The notes beneath the pieces were generated by a model. The model was not told the DNA's origin, did not search any database, and saw nothing but the letters and a program-made list of their open reading frames with translations. A program made the position numbers and the translations under genes. This document shows, piece after piece, positions 10,455 through 22,868 of a DNA stretch of 64,000 nucleotides. The number at the start of each line of letters is the position of its first letter. Within the stretch, counting starts at the first letter, position 1. Source of the stretch: Iris pallida (taxonomy: Eukaryota; Streptophyta; Magnoliopsida; Asparagales; Iridaceae); contig JANAVB010031417.1 in the NCBI GenBank assembly GCA_029216955.1, positions 21,587,938-21,651,937 of the forward strand, in the 5' to 3' direction.

Positions 10455-12192
10455 TGTAGGAACCCTAGAGGAGGGTGAATAGGGTCAAGCTAACTAATCA
10501 AGCACTTAGCACAAGCTAATTGGCAATTTAAAAATATAAGTGCAAGAGAAGAAGCAATAACAATACCGACATTCGACGTATCCTGGTATCCTCCCTAGAG
10601 GCAATCCAGTCCCGGAACTCTCTCCGGATTTAATCTACTATTTGAGCAAATAGTTACATACAAGTTTGGATCCGAAGAACTCGCCAACTTCTTACACGAG
10701 AGCTTTAATCCGAAGGCCTCTCCGACTTCAACCGAGAGTTTAGATACGAAGACTCTCCAACTTCAACCGAGAGTTTGGATACGAAGACTCTCCAAGTTCA
10801 ACCGAGAGTTTGGATACGAAGACTCTCCAACTTTAACCTTTCACAATAGGTTTGATCTCCTTATACAATAAGATGAAGATCTTACTTTTCAACTCAATAA
10901 CTCTAACACAATTTGTGGATGACAAATGAAAGCTTTGTAGAGTTGTTTGTGGATAGGCTTTGGTGGTTTAGAAATTTTTAGGCTCAAAGTATCAACCTTG
11001 AATGAAGGGGTTCAAGGCTATTTATAACCAAAGCTTGAAAAGAAGCCAAAGGCAACTTTTCAGTCACGAACCGGCATACCGTCGGTATGATCCAGCATAC
11101 CGGCGGTATACCGGTCTGGGATTACAACAGCTAGAAATATAGCCATTGGGATCATTAATGGTTGGAAATTCGACCGTTGGAATTTCAACGTTTCGGAAGC
11201 GGTATACCGTCGGTATGGACCGGTATGCCGTCGGTATGTCGGTTTTGTAAACAGAAATTTTCTGTGAACGAAAACCGGTATACCGTCGGTATACGCCGGT
11301 ATCCGTCGGTATACGTCGGTATACCGTCGGTATACGCCGGTATACCGTCGGTATACGCCGGTATACCGTCGGTATGCCATTTTTCACCAAAAATGATCCT
11401 GGGTTTATTTCTGTCCTAGCTTTCGATTTTACCATCCATTTCTTATGTTTACAATAATTCCTAAGACTCATTACAGACTCCAGATAAACTTAGGCAGGTG
11501 CAGGCTTCTTCAGAGTCTTGAAATGATGATGGCATGGCTTGGCTTCTTCCTTTGATAGGTGCTAGCTTTTTCCCTTGGCGGCAGCTGTCCAAAGATATCC
11601 AGTTTGTAAAAACTGAATACCTTTTGGGGGCTTCGCCCCGAACCTCCGACGAGGGGCGCTACCCCCTCGACCCCTATCCGCTGACCGGGCAGCGGAACCT
11701 CCGATGCGTGGCTCCAGAGATGTCGTCGGGTGGTTCAGAAAAATCTTGTGGGATCCATCGTCTTTGCCCCACCATGATTTTTTCATTGCATATGTCCACA
11801 TTGATCTTGCTTATTGCTTTTCTGCATATACATGTTAGACGAACAAAGCAATATACATAGTAGCAACTATGATAGGTTTAATGCACATTAGGACAATGCT
11901 GAGTTTAAGTATAAGTGCTAAGGCGATAGCATAAATGTTAGTGATATCATAATGATTAAACTTAATTGAATGACCACAATCAAAAAATATAGTTTTGATT
12001 TTGGCAACCCGATTAAATTTAAGATAGATAAGCTCATATCACTAATATGTAAACTAGTAGGTACATATCACCAAAGGTATAAGTAAGTAGAAATACTTTT
12101 AGCGATAGTATGAAGATTAGTGATAATGAAGTACTGTTCAACTTAACATATTAACCATAATAAAAAAACATGATACAATCATTGGGCCAACA
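10455..12192 (-). repeat. C2 5' LTR
   Basis: Partner of 3730-5404. TATA box on the minus strand at 11019-11026, 35-bp repeats at 10730-10834, palindrome array at about 11068-11377, GC hairpin near 11630. It is about 60 bp longer than the other LTR, largely because the palindrome array has more units. Ends immediately before TTTGA at 12193. Confidence 0.9.
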
Positions 12193-12197
12193 TTTGA

Positions 12198-12688
12198 GGC
12201 ATTTTACGACTTTCATCGCCGGGTAGAAACTCAATATGGCACTAAAATTAAGTGCTTACGGTCTGACAATGGGACGGAGTATACAGATAAGAAGGTTGCT
12301 GAGTATTTATCCACTCATGGAATACTACACCAAACTTCCTGTGCCTATACACCGGCACAAAATGGTGTGGCCGAACGGAAGAACAGACACCTGCTGGAGG
12401 TCGCACGGACGATGATGCTGGCAATGAATGTCCCGAAACACTTATGGGGACAGGCGGTGTTAACGATATCTTATCTCATCAACAGAATGTCATCTCAGGT
12501 ATTGGACTGGAAGACACCGTTGGAGATGCTTACTGGTGCAACCACGTACACTGTTCCACCGAAAGTATTTGGGTGTGTATGTTTTTTCTAGGATAATTGG
12601 CCAAGAGTTGGCAAACTGGATCCTAGAGCGGTCAAATGTGTCTTTGTTGGGTACACGGCAACTCAGAAGGGATACGCATGTTGGAGCC
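12198..12688 (+). pseudogene. C1 pol: integrase core continued
   Basis: Continues the frame left at 3724. It shows the second catalytic Asp (LRSDNGTEY), the Glu-containing NGVAERKNRHLL motif with YTPAQ before it, PKHLWGQAV and YLINRM, then KLDPRAVKCVFVGY and KGYACW, the usual integrase C-terminal signature of copia. A TAG at 12589-12591 interrupts it. It ends where G3 is inserted; the frame continues at 21566. Confidence 0.88.
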
Positions 12689-15600
12689 TGTAACGCCCTA
12701 GTCCCAAAATACGTAGGACTAGGAACGTAGATATGCCAGCCGTATAATAAATATACGTAAGCTGTAAAATGCAGTATAACCATAACTAATCTCATCCACA
12801 AAAATAAATGAATAAAAGATATCATATAATGATAATGAATTGTCTTGATACAATATGTTGGGCGAAGACAAATCCACTACCAACAAGTAAAAGAAAAATA
12901 CATGAGAAAAGAAATAAATTTGGCGGACGAAGCGAAGACGATCCAAGCGCAATCATCCTCGAAGATATAGCGGTGATCACGGCTAGAGCTAGAACACCTG
13001 CGAAAGATAAGAGCACACACCTGGGGAGATAACCAGGTCCTTAGAGAGACGTAACAAGACACATAATATCATGCCATATAAACTGAATAAATATTGCTCA
13101 AATAAATAAGTCAATTGGATTATAACATGGTCCAATACACACCTATTGAATGAGCGTACCATCCCTCCCAACCAAACAAGGACAGGAGATGGTAAACTAA
13201 TTCACGGTAACGTATCTTTCCATGCTATGAATCCAATATGGTATCCGGACCCCAACAAGGTTCAATACCTTCTCATCGAAGTAGTAAGTCACACCTACAA
13301 CCAAACAAGGACAAGATGTGACGAACTAATCCGCGACAAGTTATTGTTCCAAGCCACGGTCAGATACAAGTACCCAAATCGAAAGTACTCGTACCTAACG
13401 GATAAGGTAGCCTAACCGTTCTAAGTGAAATGTAGTTAAGAACAATCCTTCCTACGCATGGGCCCTAGCTAAATAGGATCGGCATGGTCCCTCCTTGGGG
13501 CACCAGAGGCCCCATCAGTAAGAGCATAATATTCTGCAGAACGCCAGTGGCCGTCAGTAATCATGGGTTATCAACCCCTTATCTCCAGCGGAGAGTCCGG
13601 GTCACAAGGAAAAGTGCATCGAAGCCCATACGCTAAGGAATTGTCCTCCCCGCCCAATGCCTACTATGTTGTTTCCACAACAGAAACCTCTATAACCGCT
13701 AAGGCAAACTAGCATGCAACCTCTATTAGCGGTTATTCCTATCGTACGGCTTATACGCACCGGTGGCCAGCCAGTCACGCATGTCCATGTTCTACATGCG
13801 ACACACAACTTCGTGTTACAACGTGTCAAGGTCAATGAATGCAACACACAAGGTGGTCCCTTAAATCTAGGTTTAATGTGTAAGAAAAATAATACATAGC
13901 AGGAAATATAAATGAACAGTAAGTTCTAACAGGTTATGCCATGTATCACAGTTTATTTTGCATAAAAAAAATAATAATAATACATGAAATATGAGCTGAA
14001 ATAAATAAACAGCAAATGGCAATGTGTCTTGCCTGAGGTCCTTGCTGGTGAAACCGACAATCCCGTTGGGTACAGAATAGTCACAGGGCTACACAAGATG
14101 AACTCAGACGATGTGACAAACTTCTAAATTAAAAACCAAAAATAAAATATTCTAGAAACATTTTGGGAAAAATCATATGATGTGTACTTTTCAGTCAGCA
14201 TTCCGAAACTTCAAACGGTTCGAGATTCTGATTCCTGGTTCTCCCAGAATCATTAAAACACTAAAACGTGTCAGATTTCGGACAACTGACACTCCATAAA
14301 TTTTTCAGAAAATTAAGTTCCGAATTTATGAAAATAAAATTTATATTCAAAAAATATAACTTAATACTATTCCAACAAAAAAACTGAAGGTCAAACGGAG
14401 TCCGGAGTTGGGAGTTATGGTCATTCGAAGTTGCTACAACCTTTGAAAATTGAGGCTGAATTTATGACGAATTTTGGGCTTAGTTATGACGAAAAAAGAG
14501 AGAAATTTTGACAAGAATAGTTTGAAAGATGATTTTATTCATAGATTCGATAGATATATATAATGGCTAGCAATTAGCAAATTATGATAGGATTAGAACT
14601 AAATCAATAAGGATGATTATGATTACCAACTAATTTGGATAGAAATAGGATTGGTTTAAATAAGAAACGATCTAATTAATGCTAGATATGATTCCAATAG
14701 GATAAGAATTTCTAATGGATAATTCTTCCCATAAATTTAAATCAAATAAATTATTTAAAAATAAATCAATTTGATTACAATCCTTTAAATGATCACCATA
14801 ATAACTTTAAGTGTTATTCTATATTATCAAATATTTCAAATCACATGAATCCAAATCCAAATCAAACTCAACATAATAACTTTAAAATAATATCTAATAT
14901 TTATCAAAATAATTTAAATCAAATAATAAATAAATTATTAAATAATATTTCAAATCTAGATTAGACAAATCGTAATGCTCCAATTAGTCATCGTAAGAAT
15001 TTTAAACAATATTTGAATTATCAACATAATTTAAAGTATTGTTGATAACCATCAAGATAATTTAAATAAATTCAAATATAATCAAATAACTGATTAACAT
15101 ATCAAAATAATACTCGATGTCATCAAATATTATAAAACTTACTTTTATAAATCCAAATCTTTATTTAAAAATAAATAGGCAAAAAACCTTTTATCGCTCA
15201 ATTTTTTTAAAACCAATTTTTAGAAGACCAAAAATAATAAAAACATATTTTATATTTCAAATAAAAAATTTGAGAACATTTTTTTAGAAACATTAATTCA
15301 AACCATTAATTTAAAACTAGTTTTTGGTAACAAAAGTAATCACAAAATATCTTTTACAAAATTTCTACGAAAATTACTTTTAAACACGAAATTAAAATAT
15401 ATAGATATAATTTAAAAAATAATAATTTCGGGAAGATGAGTTACAAATCTACCCACCTTTGAAAATTTTCGTACTCGAAATTTAAGGACTACTAGGATAG
15501 ACGGACTTGGTTGATCGGTAAAAGGATAGTAAGAATTTGTGATAAGAGAAAATAGTTGGAAGGGAAAAGAGAATTTCTTTAATGAGAACATTAATCAATT

Positions 15601-16386
15601 TGGATGAAAATAAAAGAAGTGAATGGATATGGCTTGATGTGCACGGACACGATGCACAAACACATTTGTAGGTGGAGAAAATTAATGGAACAGAGAATAA
15701 TGAGCCTCTCCTTATATAGGAGGTGGAAGCTACTATTAAGATAAGGATTATGATAGTTGCAAACCCCTTTTTGATATCTCACTTTTAAATTTTAATCAAT
15801 TTAAAACCGATTCAATCCAAATCCAAATCAAAATCCAATTTAAATCTAATTAAATACCGTCTTTTAGTTTAAAATCAAATAAGATAAATCATATTTCAAT
15901 TATAGATATTAATTTAACTATTTAAACATATCCATAAATCAAATCAAGATTTAAATTGCCACAATAATTTCAAAATATATTTTTCCAAAAATACTATAAT
16001 AATAATTTTGAAAATAGATTATTATTTAAAAATAAACTTAATAAAATATTTATGAAATATATATGTATGCACGAAGAATATTATTTATTATTAATAAATG
16101 TTTTTACGAATGAATTTTTATAATAAAATAAATAAAATAACGGACTTGGAAATGTTGGTATGATAGCTAAAATAATTATTACATATATTATTTTGAAACT
16201 ATAAAATAGAAAAAAATGTTTTTCTAAAAATATGTACGCTCGCACATATTCGCTCTTGTCGAGCAATTTTGAAAAATAAAATTTTCGTGCGCGACGTACA
16301 ATACGACTACGCGACGTACAATACAAAATTTTAAATCAGTACCAAATTTAATAAAAAAAATATAGTAGAAATTTAGGGATTTTACA
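12689..16386 (-). repeat. G3 3' LTR
   Basis: On the + strand it begins TGTAACGCCC and ends GGATTTTACA. A minus-strand TATA box (CTATATAAGG) lies at about 15711-15720. The segment 13020-13045 carries the inverted repeat also present in the G4 LTRs, and 14045-14075 matches a block in the G2 LTR (GATTGTCGGTTTCACC in G2 orientation). The 14550-15450 part is very AT-rich. Short reading frames in it are not supported as genes. Confidence 0.87.
15711..15720 (-). promoter_or_regulatory. TATA box in the G3 LTR
   Basis: CTATATAAGG on the minus strand, followed in that direction by a CT-rich stretch suited to a start site. The copy in the 5' LTR lies near 20700. This is the best core-promoter candidate of G3. 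Confidence 0.5.
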
Positions 16387-16426
16387 TCCTACCCAACTTA
16401 AAAGAATTTCGTCCTCGAAATTAAGA
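16387..16426 (-). other. G3 polypurine tract region
   Basis: The minus strand reads AATTTCGAGGACGAAATTC, then TTTTAAGTTGGGTAGGA, directly before the 3' LTR. The same arrangement sits at 50907 (G4), 31324 (G1) and 42548 (G2). It is typical of chromodomain (Tekay/Del-like) gypsy elements and primes plus-strand synthesis. Confidence 0.85.
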
Positions 16427-17648
16427 ATTAGTAGGGGGGTGAGAAGACACAAGGGGGTATCGATGGGGAACAAACAATGACAATGTTTTCACAAAATCAT
16501 GTCGTAAGAAATCGTGATCTAAATCATAGAATTTAATACGGGTATGGTTACGAGGGTCGCGAGTTAAGACATGAGTAGAAGATTAAGGGTTTAAAGTTTA
16601 AATCAAGAGTATCATGTAATAGAGAATGATATGGTATCAAGAGATATAAGTTAGAGACCTAGTAGGTTGAGGCACGAATATGAGATCGATTAGGTTCATG
16701 CCTAAATTAAGTGATTTGGAAGGTTCATGATAGCGAATATAGGGCCAAGAAAAGGACGAGTGGTTTAGGATGAAGATATAGCAACATCAAGTGAGAATGG
16801 TCATAGTCGATAGGAAGGCTAGAGGAAGTTCTAGTATAACGCCTTCGTCCTTATAAAATAGGTGAAGGCGAAAGCAATAGGGAGTTCAAAAGACGATATT
16901 ATCGAATGCAATACGTGGTGGAAAGACGACCGAATAATTTCAAAAGAATTGTCAAGACAGCCGTGGATGGAATTCTAAGGGGAAAGTTCAACTACATCCC
17001 ATCTACGTAGATTGATATATGAAAAAGGCGAACCAAAGTGCACTCGGTTGATCAGACCATAATGCACCGGTTCTGATTAGACAATATGTTAGTGGATGCA
17101 TCCAATAACATATGTCATGAACAAGCTTGATAAAGAATTTAGCTTATAAAAACTAGGCTACACTAGCATCATTAGTTTAGATAGTAAAAATATAGGCACG
17201 ATGGTAGATGAATAAAAATAAATATGAATAGCCTAAGAGTCATAAGGATCTAAGTCTTGTTTATTCCTATACTACCATTCTACGGGTTTTATTGTCCAAG
17301 GCTTGGTTGCCAAATGGGTTAAATTCCTCTAGTCTCTATGGTCTAGATAATACTATTTGTATTCCCTTAATGGTGAAGGGTGTGTCAGGTCATGGGGTAT
17401 TCTACCTAACTTAAAGAATTAAGCTAAGGGTGTTTTGGGACATCCAACTAGTAGGGTCAATCTCTAGCAAACACGAAGGAAAGATAAGAATAATGATAGG
17501 AGGAATCAAGCAAGATGCAATCGATGAATCGAATTGTAGTTCGAATATGGAATCGAGGAAGGAGGTCAAGTATGTGGATGAGATCCTAGACTTCTAATCC
17601 TATTCGCAGGCTTTCTTGGTACGGTAAAGTAACCAAACAATTTATCTT
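16427..17648 (+). other. G3 interior with conserved block antisense to the element
   Basis: The only interior sequence of G3. Positions 16830-17100 match, in reversed orientation, the interiors of G1 (29700-29990) and G2 (40130-40440), including a hairpin (16840-16870) and a block around 17046-17086 containing TGATCAGACCAT and TCTGATTAGACAATA. Read on the + strand (antisense to G3) it gives peptide stretches similar to the antisense frame of G1, broken by frameshifts and stops. Nothing else is recognised. Confidence 0.65.
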
Positions 17649-17674
17649 GACCTGCATGGGCCACCATAAAAACA
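17649..17674 (-). other. G3 primer-binding site
   Basis: The minus strand after the 5' LTR reads TGTTTTTA, then TGGTGGCCCATGCAGG. The same site, about 8 bases after the LTR, is found in G1, G2, G4 and G5. It implies a tRNA whose 5' acceptor strand is GGCCCAU; tRNA-Ile is a candidate but I cannot confirm it. Confidence 0.65.
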
Positions 17675-20600
17675 TGTAACGCTCCAGTCCCAAAATACGT
17701 AGGACTAGGAACGTAGACATGCCAGCCGTGTAATAAATATACGTAAGCTGTAAAATGCAGTAGAACCATAACTAATCTCATTCACAAAAATAAATAAATA
17801 AAAGATATCATATAATGATAATAAATTGTCTTGATACAATATGTTGGGCGGAGACAAATCCACTACCAACAAGTAAAAGAAAAATACATGAGAAAAAAAA
17901 TAAATTTGGCGGGCGAAGCGAAGACGATCCAAGCGCAATCATCCTTAAAGATATAGCGATGATCACGACTAGAGCTAGAACACCTGCGAAAGACAAGAGC
18001 ACACACCTGGAGAGATAACCAGGTCCTCAGAGGGACGTAACAAGACACATAATATCATGCCATATAAACTGAATAAATATTGCTCAAATAAATAAGTCAA
18101 TTGGATTATAACGTGGTCCAATACACACCTATTGAACGAGCGTACCATCCCCCCAACCAAACAAGGACAGGAGATGGTAAACTAATTCACGGTAACATAT
18201 CTTTCCATGCTATGAATCCAATATGGTATCCGGACCCCAACAAGGTTCAATACCTTCTCATCGAAGTAGTAAGTCACACCTACAACCAAACAAGGACAAG
18301 ATGTGACGAACTAATCCGCGACAAGTTATTGTTCCAAGCCACGGTCAGATACAAGTACCCAAACCGAAAGTACTCGTACCTAACGGATAAGGTAGCCTAA
18401 CTGTTCTAAGTGAAATGTAGTTAAGAACAATCATTCCTACGCATGGGCCCTGGCTAAATAGGATCGACATGGTCCCTCCTTGGGGCACCAGAGGCCCCAT
18501 CAGTAAGAGCATAACGTTCCACAGAACGCCAGTGGCCGTCAGTAATCATAGGTCATCAACTCAGTATCTCCAGCGGAGAGTCCGGGTCACAAGGGAAAGT
18601 GCATCGAAGCCCATACGCTAAGGAATTGTCATCCCCGCCCAATGCCTACTATGTTGTATCCACAACAGAAACCTCTATAACCGCTAAGGCAAACTAGCAT
18701 GCAACCTCTATTAGCGGTTATTCTTATCGTACGGCTTATACGCACCGGTGGCCAGCCAGTCACGCATGTCCATGTTCTACATGCGACACACAACTTCATG
18801 TTACAACGTGTCAAGGCCAATGAATACAACACACAAGGTGGTTCCTTAAATCTAGGTTTAATGTTAGAAAAATAATACATAGCAGGAAATATAAATGAAC
18901 AGTAAGTTCTAACAGGTTATGCCATGTATCACAGTTTATTTTGCATAAACAAAATAATAATAATGCATAAAATATGAGCTAAAATAAATAAACAGCAAAT
19001 GGCAAGGTGTCTTGCCTGAGGTCCTTGCTGGTGAAACCGACAATCCCGTTGGGTACAGAATAGTCACAGGGCTACACAAGATGAACTCAGACGATGTGAC
19101 AAACTTCTAAATTAAAAACCAAAAATAAAATATTCTGGAAAAATTTTGGGAAAAATTATATGATGTGTACTTTTCAGTCAGCATTCCGAAACTTCAAATG
19201 GTTCGTGATTCTGATTTATGGTTCTCCCAGAATTACAAAAACACTAAAACGTGTCAGATTTCGGACAACTGACACTCCACAAATTTTCCAGAAAATTAAG
19301 TTTCGAATTTATGAAAATAAAATTTATATTCAAAAAATATACCTCAATACGATTCCAACAAAAAAACTGGAGGTCAAACAGAGTCCGGAATTGGGAGTTA
19401 TGGTCATTCGAAGTTGCTACAACCTTTGAAAATTGAGGCTGAATTTATGACGAATTTTGGGCTTAGTTATGACGAAAAAAGAGAGAAATTTTGACAAGGA
19501 TAGTTTGAAAGATGATTTTATTCATAGATTCGATAGATATATATAATGGCTAGCAATTAGAAAATTATGATAGGATTAGAACTAAATCAATAAGGATGAT
19601 TATGATTACCAACTAATTTGGATAGGAATAGGATTGGTTTAAATAAGAAACGATCTAATTAATGCTAGATATGATTCCAATAGGATAAGAATTTCTAATG
19701 GATAAATCTTCCCATAAATTTAAATCAAATAAATTATTTAAAAATAAATCAATTTGATTACAATCCTTTAAATGATCACCATAATAACTTTAAGTATTAT
19801 TCTATATTATCAAATATTTCAAATCATATGAATCCAAATCCAAATCAAACTCAACATAATAACTTTAAAATAATATCTAATATTTATCAAAATAATTTAA
19901 ATCAAATAATAAATAAATCATTTAATCAAATAATATTTTAAATCTAGATTAGACAAATCGTAATGCTCCAATTAGTCATCGTAAGTATTTTAAACAATAT
20001 TTAAATTATCAACATAATTTAAAGTATTGTTGATAACCATCAAGATAATTTAAATAAATTCAAATATAATCAAATAACTGATTAACATATCAAAATAATA
20101 CTCGATGTCATCAAATATTATAAAACTTACTTTTATAAATCCAAATCTTTATTTAAAAATAAATAGACAAAAAACCTTTTATCGCTCAATTTTTTTAAAA
20201 CCAATTTTTAGAAGACCAAAAATAATAAAAACATATTTTATATTTCAAATAAAAAATTCGAGAACATTTTTTTAGAAACATTAATTCAAACCATTAATTT
20301 AAAACTAGTTTTTGGTAACAAAAGTAATCACAAAATATCTTTTACAAAATTTCTACGAAAATTACTTTTAAACACGAAATTAAAATATATAGATATAATT
20401 TAAAAAATAATAATTTCGGGAAGATGAGTTACAAATCTACCCACCTTTGAAAATTTTCGTACTCGAAATTTAAGGACTACTAGGATAGACGGACTTGGTT
20501 GATCGGTAAAAGGATAGTAAGAATTTGTGATAAGAGAAAATAGTTGGAAGAAAAAAGAGAATTTCTTTAATGAGAACATTAATCAATTTGGATAAAAATA

Positions 20601-21565
20601 GAAGAAGTGAATGGATATGGCTTGATGTGCACGGACACGATGCACAAACACATTTGTAGGTGGAGAAAATTAATGGAACAGAGAATAATGAGCCTCTCCT
20701 TATATAGGAGGTGGAAGCTACTATTTAGATAAGGATTATGATAGTTGCAAACGCCTTTTTGATATCTCACTTTTAAATTTTAATCAATTTAAAACCGATT
20801 CAATTCAAATCCAAATCAAAATCCAATTTAAATCTAATTAAATACCGTCTTTTAGTTTAAAATCAAATAAGATAAATCATATTTCAATTATCTATTCTAC
20901 TATATAATAGGAAAACTTGATGGTGAAATTTTCCCTTATATGTACTAATTAAAAATGGTTCACTCATTTTAATAAGGACAACTTAATAATTGTGAAGACT
21001 ACCCCTTGATCTTCCAAAAGAGTTTTCCTAAATTAACTAAAAAAGTATTAAAATACGTGCAAGACATGTGCACATATGCTAGTAGATATTAATTTAACTA
21101 TTTAAACATATCCATAAATCAAATCAAGATTTAAATTGCCACAATAATTTCAAAATATATTTTTCCAAAAATACTATAATAATAATTTCGAAAATACATT
21201 ATTATTTAAAAATAAACTTAATAAAATATTTATGAAATATATATGTATGCACGAAGAATATTATTTATTATTAATAACTGTTTTTACGAATGAATTTTTA
21301 TAATAAAATAAATAAAATAACGGACATGGAAATGTTGGTATGATAGCTAAAATAATTATTACAAATATTATTTTGAAACTATAAAATAGAAAAAAAAATG
21401 TTTTTCTAAAAATATGTACGCTCGCACATATTCGCACTCGTCGGGCAATTTCGAAAAATAAAATTTTCGTACGCTACGTACAATACGACTACGCGACGTA
21501 TAATACAAAATTTTAAATCAGTACCAAATTTAATAAAAATATAGTAGAAATTTAGGAGTTTTACA
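17675..21565 (-). repeat. G3 5' LTR, containing a Helitron
   Basis: Partner of 12689-16386 with high visible similarity over the full length. It is 193 bp longer; a 192-bp Helitron at 20891-21082 accounts for nearly all of this. It ends TTTTACA at 21565, after which C1 pol resumes following TCC. Confidence 0.87.
20891..21082 (+). mobile_element. Mini-Helitron (192 bp) in the G3 5' LTR
   Basis: The segment is present in this LTR and absent from its partner, so the exact ends are visible. It starts TCTATTCTACTATATAAT (5'-TC and the usual AT-rich Helitron start), ends CTAG (CTRR class) and sits between A (20890) and T (21083) with no duplication. A GTGCA/TGCAC stem lies about 5 bp before the CTAG. 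These are the defining marks of a non-autonomous Helitron; there is no Rep/helicase. Confidence 0.88.
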
Positions 21566-22268
21566 TCCAGTTGAGCAGAAGATGTTTGTAAGCATGGACG
21601 TTACATTCAGAGAATTGGAACCATATTATGGTTCGAATGACGGTTCAGCGTTTGGTGACACACCTAACACAGAGGGTGTTAGATGTGAGGGAGAGAAAAT
21701 AAACCCATCTGTGGTAGTCGGATCGGTCCCATGCCCGGTCGTGAAAAACTGGACGAAAGGGGGAGAAAACAGTGACTCCGATACAAAAGATGAAGAAGAT
21801 ACATATGTTAAACAGGAGGAGCAGCAGACAATAGAAAAGAAGCTCCAAGTCTACAAAAGGAGACAACAGAAGTCCAGTACCGTGCCTGTACCGTGCCCTG
21901 TGCCTTCTGTACCAAGTCCCTCGTCTACTCCTGCTCCAACTCTTGAAGATGTTGCCCCCGCACAGAATCAATCTGATTCTGATGCGGATCTCTGTGACTC
22001 TGATGGTATGATCTCTCCACCACCTATTGCTTCCTTAAGGAGATCTTCTCGCATCAATGCGGGTAAGGCTCCTAGTCGTTTTGATGATTATGAACATAAT
22101 ATTGCCAATTACCTGTCTTATTCTAATATTTTTTCGAATTATCGAGCCTTCATCGCATCATTAGACTCTACTTCGTTGTCTAAAAGTTGGCAGAAAGCAA
22201 AGAAAGATCCAAGGTGGAAAGCTGCGATGATGGAAGAACTTGGGGCACTGGAAAAAAATAAGACGTAG
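21566..22268 (+). pseudogene. C1 pol: integrase C-terminus and linker to RT
   Basis: Resumes the C1 frame after G3 with KMFVSMDVTFRELEP, the GKR/DVTF box at the end of copia integrase. A low-complexity linker rich in Glu, Pro and Ser follows, then LRRSSRINAGKAPSRF and WQKAKKDPRWKAAMMEE, the standard lead-in to copia RT. A TAG at 22266-22268 replaces the Trp of the expected TWELV motif. The upstream junction with G3 is slightly damaged. Confidence 0.87.
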
Positions 22269-22868
22269 GAGCTGGTTCCATTACCCAAAGGGAAGAAAAC
22301 TGTGGGATGCAAATGGGTGTACAAAGAAAAGGAGACATCAGAAGAAAAGGTGGAACGATACAAGGCGAGGTTGGTTGCAAAGGAATACACACAATCATAT
22401 GGCATCGACTATGATGAGACGTTTGCTCCGGTAGCAAAAATGAGCACCATAAGGACTCTGGTCTCCATTACAGCAAACTATAGATGGAAGCTATACCAAT
22501 TAGATATGAAAAATACCTTTCTCCATGGAGACCTACAAGAAGAAGTGTACATAGAACTCCCGCCAGGGGGCTATGCTATAGAATCAGACGGAGGGACGTC
22601 GCATGAAAAAGTGTGCAAACTAAAGAAGTCGCTATATGGGCTCAAGCAATCTCCACGAGCCTGGTTTGACAGATTCAGAAAGGCTGTTACAGGCATGGGA
22701 TACTATCAAGCAAATACAGATCATACGGTCTTTCTTCAGCATGCAAGAGGCCACATCACTATACTTGCTGTATACGTGGATGATATAGTAATCACAGGTA
22801 ATGATAAAGCCGAGATTGCTAAGCTGAAGTCAAAACTCGCGAAGGAGTTCGAAGTGAAGGATCTATGA
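22269..22868 (+). pseudogene. C1 pol: reverse transcriptase
   Basis: The copia RT core. Motifs in order: KWVYKEK, RYKARLVAKEY, YDETFAPVAKMSTIR, QLDMKNTFLHGDL (first catalytic Asp), EVYIELPPG, LKKSLYGLKQSPRAW and YVDDIVITG (catalytic YVDD intact). A TGA at 22866-22868 replaces Gly in the usual KDLG motif. The catalytic residues survive, but the stops on both sides exclude a working protein. Confidence 0.9.

Larger units (their letters stand above)
3730..12192 (-). mobile_element. C2: non-autonomous Sirevirus-like copia element
   Basis: LTRs of 1675 bp (3730-5404) and 1738 bp (10455-12192), perfect TSD TTTGA, iMet-type PBS on the minus strand at 10441-10452, and a PPT on the minus strand next to the left LTR. 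The 5 kb interior holds only the C-terminal part of a gag (9586-10449) and no protease, integrase, RT or RNase H. Several PPT-like tracts near the 3' LTR and palindrome arrays in the LTR are known features of Sireviruses; assignment to that lineage is inference from these. It would need proteins from an autonomous relative. Confidence 0.9.
12689..21565 (-). mobile_element. G3: Ty3/gypsy-derived element with a 1.3 kb interior
   Basis: Two LTRs (3698 and 3891 bp; 3699 bp without the nested Helitron) flank only 1288 bp. The minus-strand order is 5' LTR (17675-21565), PBS TGGTGGCCCATGCAGG, interior, PPT of the TTTCGAGGACGAAAT type, 3' LTR (12689-16386). The LTR resembles that of G4 in several blocks, including CCTGGTTATCTC near 13035. 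No gag or pol is present. The flanks (GAGCC left, TCCAG right) do not form a clean duplication although the C1 frame fits across the site, so one end has been altered. Confidence 0.87.

Noticed and set aside
11060..11471. Minus-strand frames with RRYTGVY/RRIPTVY repeats
   Set aside because: They come from the palindromic CGGTATACCG array in the C2 LTR and change length with array copy number.
12808..13062. Short frames at 12719-13062 and their copies at 17705-18048
   Set aside because: They are the two G3 LTRs; frames overlap on both strands, with no protein family match.
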